Positions 59,297 to 64,000 of a DNA stretch of 64,000 bases are shown piece by piece. The notes beneath the pieces are model-generated. The model saw nothing but the letters and a program-made list of their open reading frames with translations, was not told the DNA's origin and did not search any database. The stretch comes from Sphingobium sp. EM0848 (lineage in GTDB: Bacteria; Pseudomonadota; Alphaproteobacteria; Sphingomonadales; Sphingomonadaceae): NCBI RefSeq assembly GCF_013375555.1, contig NZ_JABXWB010000001.1, positions 1,798,001 to 1,862,000 of the forward strand. Direction: 5' to 3'. Made by a program: the position numbers and the translations under genes. The stretch's first letter is position 1, and each line of letters begins with the position of its first letter.

Positions 59297-59318
59297 TCAG
59301 GGCGAGAGAGACAAGAAA

Positions 59319-60011
59319 ATGGCAGAACATACGATCAAGGCGTTCGACCAGGAAATGGACAAGCTCCGCGGTCTGATCGCCGAAATGGGCGGTCGCGCGG
59401 AAGAGGCGATCGAAAAAGCGATGCTCGCGCTGCAACGCCACGACAAGGTGATGGCGGCGGACGTCGTCGCCGAGGACAAGCGCATTGACGCCATCGAGGC
59501 GGAAGTCGAAAAGCTGGCCATCGAGATCATCGCCCTGCGCGCTCCGATGGCGAACGACCTGCGCGACGTGATCGCCGCGCTCAAGATCGTCGGCGTGGTC
59601 GAACGCATCGGCGACTATGCGAAGAACATCGCCAAGCGCGTGCCGCTGATGTCCGCCAATCCGCGCACACAGGAACCGATCGCCCTTCTCCCTTCCATGG
59701 GCCAGGTCGCGGGTGAGATGGTGCAGGATGCGCTGAACGCCTTTGCCGCGCGCAATGCGGACCTGGCCCTTGCCGTGATCGAGCGCGATACGGTGGTGGA
59801 CGATTTCTACAACAGCGTCTTCCGCACGCTCGTCACCTTCATGGTCGAAAATCCCAAGACGATCAGTGAATGCGCGCATCTGCTGTTCATCGCCAAGAAT
59901 ATCGAACGCATCGGCGATCATGCCACGAACGTGGCGGAAATGGTCTATTACGCCGCGACGGGCAATATCGCGCCCGAGCGCGAGCGCGGCGGCCAGAGCC
60001 AGGAGGACTGA
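59319..60011 (+). CDS. phoU: Phosphate transport regulator PhoU
   Basis: 230 residues with the two repeated three-helix bundles: KAFDQEMDKLRGLIAEMGGR, IIALRAPMANDLRDVIAALK and IVGVVERIGDYAKNIAKRV in the first, IAKNIERIGDHATNVAEMV in the second (the E(R)IxDxxxN metal motif). It signals the transport state of Pst to PhoR and blocks PhoB activation in high phosphate. It lies between pstB and phoB, as usual. Confidence 0.95.
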   Translation: MAEHTIKAFDQEMDKLRGLIAEMGGRAEEAIEKAMLALQRHDKVMAADVVAEDKRIDAIEAEVEKLAIEIIALRAPMANDLRDVIAALKIVGVVERIGDYAKNIAKRVPLMSANPRTQEPIALLPSMGQVAGEMVQDALNAFAARNADLALAVIERDTVVDDFYNSVFRTLVTFMVENPKTISECAHLLFIAKNIERIGDHATNVAEMVYYAATGNIAPERERGGQSQED

Positions 60012-60013
60012 GC

Positions 60014-60715
60014 ATGGCCCGGGCGAAAATGCTTCTGGTGGAGGATGACGCCGCGCTGGCGGAATTGCTCATCTGGCACTTCAAACGTGAGGATTTTGAG
60101 GTTTCGCACACCGTCGACGGTGAGGAAGCGCTGCTGATGGCACAGGAAAATGTGCCCGATATCGTGCTGCTCGACTGGATGGTGGAAAGCCTGTCGGGGA
60201 TCGAGGTCTGCCGCCGCCTGCGCCGCATGAACGGCACGGCCAATGTTCCGATCATCATGCTGACCGCGCGCGGCGAGGAAGAGGATCGCGTCCGGGGCCT
60301 GGAAACCGGCGCGGACGATTATGTCACCAAGCCCTTCTCCCCCCGCGAACTGGTGGCCCGCGTCGGCGCGGTGCTGCGGCGCGTGCGCCCCGCGCTGGCC
60401 GGCGAGACGCTGACCTTCGCAGATGTCGAAATGGATACGGTGGGGCACAAGGTCCGTCGCGGCGGCCAGGTGATCCCGCTGGGGCCGACCGAGTTTCGGT
60501 TGTTGAAGCATTTCCTGGAGCATCCGGGCTGGGTCTTCTCGCGCGAGCGGCTGCTCGACAGCGTCTGGGGGCAGGACAGCGATATCGAGTTGCGCACGGT
60601 CGACGTGCATATCCGCCGCCTGCGCAAGGCGATCAATGCGGATGGCCGCTATCACGACATCATCCGCACCGTCCGCTCGGCCGGCTATGCGCTGGATACG
60701 GACGGGGTCGCATAA
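60014..60715 (+). CDS. phoB: Phosphate regulon response regulator PhoB
   Basis: 233 residues from the ATG at 60014 (AGGAGGA). The receiver domain has MLLVEDDAALAELL, the phosphoacceptor Asp in IVLLDWMVESLSGIEV, and the Lys loop TGADDYVTKPFSPREL. The C-terminal OmpR-type winged helix is TEFRLLKHFLEHPGWVFSRE then ELRTVDVHIRRLRKAI. It binds Pho boxes when phosphorylated by PhoR and should activate its own operon. Last gene; a strong terminator follows. Confidence 0.96.
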   Translation: MARAKMLLVEDDAALAELLIWHFKREDFEVSHTVDGEEALLMAQENVPDIVLLDWMVESLSGIEVCRRLRRMNGTANVPIIMLTARGEEEDRVRGLETGADDYVTKPFSPRELVARVGAVLRRVRPALAGETLTFADVEMDTVGHKVRRGGQVIPLGPTEFRLLKHFLEHPGWVFSRERLLDSVWGQDSDIELRTVDVHIRRLRKAINADGRYHDIIRTVRSAGYALDTDGVA

Positions 60716-60761
60716 GGGCTTTAGGTCGGCCGTCTGACCAAATGCGGATGGTCACCAAAGC

Positions 60762-60793
60762 AAAAGGGCCGGCATCACTGCCGGCCCTTTTTT
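60762..60793. terminator. Rho-independent terminator after phoB
   Basis: AAAAGGGCCGGC, 6-nt loop, GCCGGCCCTTTT plus T run. It ends the pst-pho operon on the plus strand and also lies just after the convergent ferredoxin reductase gene. Confidence 0.9.
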
Positions 60794-60813
60794 CTCACCC
60801 GCGCACAGAGCGA

Positions 60814-61629
60814 TCAGCCGACGAAGGCCCGCTCGATCACATAGGCGCCCGGCGCGGCGTTGGAGCCTTCGGCAAAGCCCTGCTCCTCGAAATAGGCGCC
60901 GAACTGCTTGATCATCTCCATGCTGCCGCACATCATGATCCGGTCGGTCTCGGGGTCGAACTTCGCCGCGCCCGGAATGCCTTCAAACAGCGCGCCCGTC
61001 TCCATCAGCTTGTCGATGCGGACATTGTTGCGGAACGGCTCGCGGGTCACGGTCGGGACATAGTGGAACTGCGTCGCCGCCTGCTCGGCCACCAGCGGGT
61101 CTTCCGCCAGCTTGCCCGTCAGTTCGTCGTGGAAGGCGAGATCGCTCACCCGGCGGACCGAGTGGACCACCACGACCTGTTCGTAAAATTCATAGACGTC
61201 CGGGTCACGCGCCAGGCTGAGGAAGGGCGCCAGCCCTGTCCCGGTCGACAGCATGAACAATCGCTTACCCGGCAACAACGCGTCCGTGACCAGCGTGCCG
61301 GTCGGCTTGCGGCCCAGATAGATCTGGTCGCCGGGCTGGATCAGTTGGAGCTTGGAAGTCAGCGGACCGTCCTGAACCTTGATCGACAAGAATTCCAGTT
61401 CCTCATCCCAGGACGGGCTGGCGACCGAATAGGCGCGCAGCAGCGGCTTGCCATTGTCGCCCTGCAGACCGATCATGACGAACTCGCCCGAACGGAAGCG
61501 GAAGCTGGCCGGCCGCGTGATGCGGAAGCTGAACAGATGCTCGTTCCAGTGCTTCACCGACAGCACGGTTTCCACGGAGAGCGCGCCGGTCGGTTCCAGT
61601 GCCGGCTTTTCGATGGTCACGTCGTTCAA
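60814..61629 (-). CDS. fpr: Ferredoxin--NADP+ reductase
   Basis: 271 residues from a TTG at 61629 with GGGGAA 7 nt upstream; a GTG at 61620 is another option. The FAD-binding domain carries RSGEFVMIGLQGDNG and RAYSVASPSWDEELEF (RxYSxAS), the NAD(P) domain LFMLSTGTGLAPFLSLARDP and IMMCGSMEMIKQFGAYFEEQ, and it ends in an aromatic residue-poor VIERAFVG, as in bacterial Fpr of the plant-unlike class. It exchanges electrons between NADPH and ferredoxin or flavodoxin and helps in oxidative stress. It could in principle supply Rieske oxygenases that lack their own reductase. Confidence 0.9.
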   Translation of the reverse strand: MNDVTIEKPALEPTGALSVETVLSVKHWNEHLFSFRITRPASFRFRSGEFVMIGLQGDNGKPLLRAYSVASPSWDEELEFLSIKVQDGPLTSKLQLIQPGDQIYLGRKPTGTLVTDALLPGKRLFMLSTGTGLAPFLSLARDPDVYEFYEQVVVVHSVRRVSDLAFHDELTGKLAEDPLVAEQAATQFHYVPTVTREPFRNNVRIDKLMETGALFEGIPGAAKFDPETDRIMMCGSMEMIKQFGAYFEEQGFAEGSNAAPGAYVIERAFVG

Positions 61630-62142
61630 AATCTTTTCCCCTGCCAAATCCACGACCACCATCGCCCGGAGGGGGCGCTAGTTGCGTGGGTTTCGCAATA
61701 AGCTATGCAGCGCGAATGCGCCCATGGGCGCGCGAAGGCAAGGTGAAAAAAACTTGTCGCCGCGAAAGCTGACGATCACGCCCGGGGACAGATACGCGAA
61801 TTCGCTCGCCGGGAGGGGATGCAGCAAGCCAAATTCACAGGCACTGGCGCGCGAAAAACCCCGCCGCCCCGCGCACAAGCTCCATCCTCCGTACGTTCGC
61901 CTGCCAGATAATGGCCCGCCGCCGGGCCATTGATGCTTAATATCGCCATCACGGCAGCGCCGCCCCGCAGCATCTCTCCGATCATGGTAGCTTCCCCTGC
62001 CAACGGCCGCGAAATGCGTCCGCCCCCCGGCGCGCCCATAATCCTTTGCCTAACCAAAGGCATACCCAATGCGGGGTATTTCAGCATGAGAATTGCAAAT
62101 AATTCTCATGCCGCGACAGGAAATGACCTGATAGCGCCCGGC
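61630..62142. other. Non-coding stretch with two strong palindromes
   Basis: 513 bp between fpr and the DUF937-like gene. No frame encodes a recognisable protein. It contains a hairpin AATGGCCCG / CGGGCCATT at 61910-61931 and an AT-rich perfect palindrome at 62085-62110. The fpr promoter must lie in it. Confidence 0.5.
62085..62110. promoter_or_regulatory. Perfect palindrome resembling iron-type operator sites
   Basis: CATGAGAATT (62085-62094), GCAAAT, AATTCTCATG (62101-62110). The GAGAAT/ATTCTC arms and GCAAAT core are reminiscent of Fur-box half-sites, but the spacing is not the classical 7-1-7. No iron-uptake gene is next to it; the nearest starts are fpr (450 bp away) and none on the plus strand. 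Confidence 0.45.
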
Positions 62143-62460
62143 TCAGCCAAACAGGCCCTTGGCCAGATTGCCCAGTTCATTGAGCGGATTACCGTCGCCA
62201 TCCCGGTCGAACAGCCCGCCCAGCTTGGACAGAATCGCCTCCGGTCCACCGAAATGCGAGAGGAGGTCCTGCAACTTGTCGGCGGACACGCCATGCTCCG
62301 CCGCCGTGGTGGCCAGCGCCGCGACATCGGTTTCGCCCGAAGCGATCTTGCCGCCGATTTCGGTCATCAGCGCCTGCATCTGCTCCGGCTCCAGGCCGAT
62401 CTTGGCGGCGACCGCTTCAAGCCCACCCATATTGCCCAGAAGATCATCGAACATGGCCAT
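62143..62460 (-). CDS. Small DUF937-like protein
   Basis: 105 residues from the ATG at 62460 (AAGGA 8 nt upstream). Helical and Gly/Leu rich: LLGNMGGLEAVAAKIGLEPE, LQDLLSHFGGPEAILSKLGG, then FDRDGDGNPLNELGNLAKGL, whose DxDxDG looks like a calcium-binding EF-hand loop. The layout resembles DUF937/YidB-type proteins. Function unknown, cytosolic. It lies behind pckA and beyond its terminator, so it is transcribed alone. Confidence 0.8.
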   Translation of the reverse strand: MAMFDDLLGNMGGLEAVAAKIGLEPEQMQALMTEIGGKIASGETDVAALATTAAEHGVSADKLQDLLSHFGGPEAILSKLGGLFDRDGDGNPLNELGNLAKGLFG

Positions 62461-62517
62461 GACAAGATCCTTAAAGAATTTGAAGCAGGATAGCATTGCC
62501 GCACAGGAACAGAAAGC

Positions 62518-62552
62518 AAAAGAGGCCGGGGGACGCATCCCCCGGCCTCTTT
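62518..62552. terminator. Strong rho-independent terminator after pckA
   Basis: AAAGAGGCCGGGGGA and TCCCCCGGCCTCTTT form a 15-bp stem around a 4-nt loop, with T/A runs on both sides. It ends the minus-strand pckA transcript. Confidence 0.9.
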
Positions 62553-62578
62553 GCCGTCGGTTGCCGACGCTTCCGGCG

Positions 62579-64000
62579 TCAGGCGGCGGTCAGCGCAGCG
62601 TCCCGCACCGATTCATCGACATGGTCAACGAACTGGGCGAAATTATCGACAAACTGCTTCACCAGCTTGGCCGCCGTCTCGTCATAGGCCGCCTTGTCGG
62701 GCCAGGTCGCACGCGGATCGAGCATGGCCGCTTCGACACCCGGCACCGCGACCGGCACTTCGAAGCCGAAGTTCGGATCGGTGCGGAATTCGGCATTGTT
62801 GAGGCTGCCGTCCAGCGCCGCGTTGAGCAGGGCGCGCGTGACCTTGATCGGCATGCGCTTGCCGACGCCATATTTGCCGCCGGTCCAGCCGGTGTTGACC
62901 AGCCAGCAGGTGACGCCGCCCTTGTTGATCCGTTCCTTCAGCAGATTGCCGTAGACCGACGGGTGACGCGGCATGAAGGGCGCGCCGAAGCAGGTCGAGA
63001 AGGTCGCCGAAGGCTCCGTCACGCCGATCTCGGTGCCCGCGACGCGCGCGGTATAGCCCGAAAGGAAGTGATACATGGCCTGATCCGGCGTCAGCCGCGC
63101 GATCGGCGGAAGAACCCCATAAGCGTCAGCGGTGAGGAAGATGATGTTCTTCGGCACCGGACCCAGATTCTTTTCCGACGTGTTCGGGATGAAATCGATC
63201 GGATAGGAACCGCGGCTGTTCTCGGCCAGGCTGTTGTCGTCCAGGTCGATTTCGCGCGTTTCCTCGTCGATCACGACATTTTCCAGCACCGTGCCGAAAC
63301 GCTTGGTGGTGGCGAAAATCTCCGGCTCGGCCTCGGCCGACAGGTTGATCATCTTGGCATAGCAACCGCCCTCGAAATTGAAGACGGCGGTGTCTGACCA
63401 GCCATGCTCGTCGTCACCGATCAGCGTGCGGCTGGCATCGGCCGACAGGGTGGTCTTGCCGGTGCCCGACAGGCCGAAGAAGACGGCGGTGTCGCCGTTC
63501 GGGCCGATATTGGCCGAACAGTGCATCGGCATCACGCCCTGCGTGGGCAGCAGATAGTTGAGGATGCCGAACACCGACTTCTTCATCTCGCCGGCATAGC
63601 GGGTGCCGCCGATCAGGATCAGCTTTTCGGAGAAGTTGACCGCGATGACGGTTTCGCTGCGGCTGCCGTGGCGGGCCGGATCGGCCTTGAAGGTCGGCAG
63701 GTCGATGATGGTATATTCGGGCGTGAAGCCCGTCAGCTCTTCCGCGCCGGGACGGACCAGCAGGGTGCGGATGAAGAGGTTATGCCAGGCCAGCTCGTTG
63801 ATGACGCGCACATTGACGCGATATTCGGGCTGCGAACCGCCGAAGAGATCCGCGACGTAGAGCTTGTCCTTTTCGCCCAGCGCGTGGAAGAAATCTTCCT
63901 TCAGCGCGGCGAAATGCTCCGGCGTCATGGGAACGTTGGTCTTGCCCCACCAGACGGTGTTTTCAGTTTCAGCATCCTTGACGATGAACTTGTCGGAGGC
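62579..64000 (-). CDS. pckA: Phosphoenolpyruvate carboxykinase (ATP) (5' end outside window)
   Basis: The window holds the last ~473 codons; the frame is open to the right edge, where it reads [20 protein letters not shown], so the first 60 or so residues are missing. The kinase loop is [18 protein letters not shown], the metal Asp follows in [10 protein letters not shown], and [31 protein letters not shown] and [14 protein letters not shown] are PckA signatures. It turns oxaloacetate into PEP with ATP in gluconeogenesis, needed when growing on aromatics, succinate or fumarate such as the gentisate products. A strong terminator follows. Confidence 0.97.
   Translation of the reverse strand, partial: ASDKFIVKDAETENTVWWGKTNVPMTPEHFAALKEDFFHALGEKDKLYVADLFGGSQPEYRVNVRVINELAWHNLFIRTLLVRPGAEELTGFTPEYTIIDLPTFKADPARHGSRSETVIAVNFSEKLILIGGTRYAGEMKKSVFGILNYLLPTQGVMPMHCSANIGPNGDTAVFFGLSGTGKTTLSADASRTLIGDDEHGWSDTAVFNFEGGCYAKMINLSAEAEPEIFATTKRFGTVLENVVIDEETREIDLDDNSLAENSRGSYPIDFIPNTSEKNLGPVPKNIIFLTADAYGVLPPIARLTPDQAMYHFLSGYTARVAGTEIGVTEPSATFSTCFGAPFMPRHPSVYGNLLKERINKGGVTCWLVNTGWTGGKYGVGKRMPIKVTRALLNAALDGSLNNAEFRTDPNFGFEVPVAVPGVEAAMLDPRATWPDKAAYDETAAKLVKQFVDNFAQFVDHVDESVRDAALTAA

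Noticed and set aside
61776..62087. Minus-strand frame of 103 codons that begins inside the palindrome at 62085.
   Set aside because: No ribosome binding site, no motif, and a poorly balanced Arg/Gly composition. I left it out but a small protein here cannot be excluded.
62085..62110. Calling the palindrome a Fur box.
   Set aside because: The arms resemble Fur half-sites but the spacing differs from the classical site and no iron gene is adjacent, so I kept it as an unassigned operator.
1..64000. CRISPR arrays, rRNA genes, phage structural genes, toxin-antitoxin pairs.
   Set aside because: I looked for regular repeat-spacer units and typical genes on both strands and saw none.

Overview
The window looks like chromosomal DNA of a high-GC alphaproteobacterium, most likely a member of the Sphingomonadaceae (Sphingobium, Novosphingobium or Sphingomonas type). 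The basis is gene content: large TonB receptors, an HPr-rel-A gene set, a phoR-pstSCAB-phoU-phoB block, lptF-lptG, a patatin-bdhA pair, and compact aromatic-degradation genes. No species call is possible from the sequence alone.

Positions 1-26,213 form an accessory, catabolic half. From left to right it holds a partial fumarylacetoacetate-hydrolase-family gene, a shortened thioesterase, a TetR regulator and a secreted DUF1214-like protein. A secreted YVTN/phosphoesterase fusion comes next. A gentisate pathway follows (gentisate 1,2-dioxygenase, fumarylpyruvate hydrolase, zeta-GST maleylpyruvate isomerase) beside an IclR regulator. Then come a TonB-dependent receptor, a molbindin, a GMC oxidoreductase and a broken response-regulator gene. 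The main catabolic operon is on the minus strand, 23,329 to 15,459: aldolase of the DHDPS superfamily, aldehyde dehydrogenase, extradiol dioxygenase, FAD monooxygenase, diol dehydrogenase, Rieske oxygenase alpha and beta, and a small VOC protein. Read together, it could oxidise an aromatic ring, cleave it, release an aldehyde by aldol cleavage and oxidise that to an acid, which the gentisate genes might then finish. The substrate is not known from the sequence.

The start of that operon abuts a decayed mosaic (23,350-26,080): a 5'-truncated serine recombinase, an IS21-type remnant, and an intact ISL3-type insertion sequence with terminal inverted repeats and a 7-8 bp target duplication. The mosaic lies against the 3' end of tRNA-Arg(CCT) at 26,214. 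This is the classical layout of an integrated island, and the tRNA marks a sharp change in gene content.

Positions 26,214-64,000 are mostly housekeeping genes: DUF1178, nitrilase-family amidase, grxC, comF, a methyltransferase, two lipid kinases, lptF/lptG, a desaturase, xthA, an A-type iron-sulfur carrier, an M23 peptidase, DUF455, bcp, glnE, a small NepR-like protein, a YpfJ-type metallopeptidase, patatin and bdhA, an M20 hydrolase and a BdcA/BdcR-like pair. A four-gene HPr-rel-A operon (53,273 to 50,652) encodes a small Tat-exported protein, a PqqD-like chaperone, an HprK-like kinase and a nucleotidyltransferase; it is the best candidate for an under-described system. The complete phosphate regulon block follows, with a Pho-box-like repeat ahead of pstS. 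The window ends with a ferredoxin-NADP reductase, a small DUF937-like protein and a partial pckA. Several genes are visibly decayed (thioesterase, response regulator, recombinase, istA, metallophosphoesterase), and several strong palindromes look like unassigned operators.
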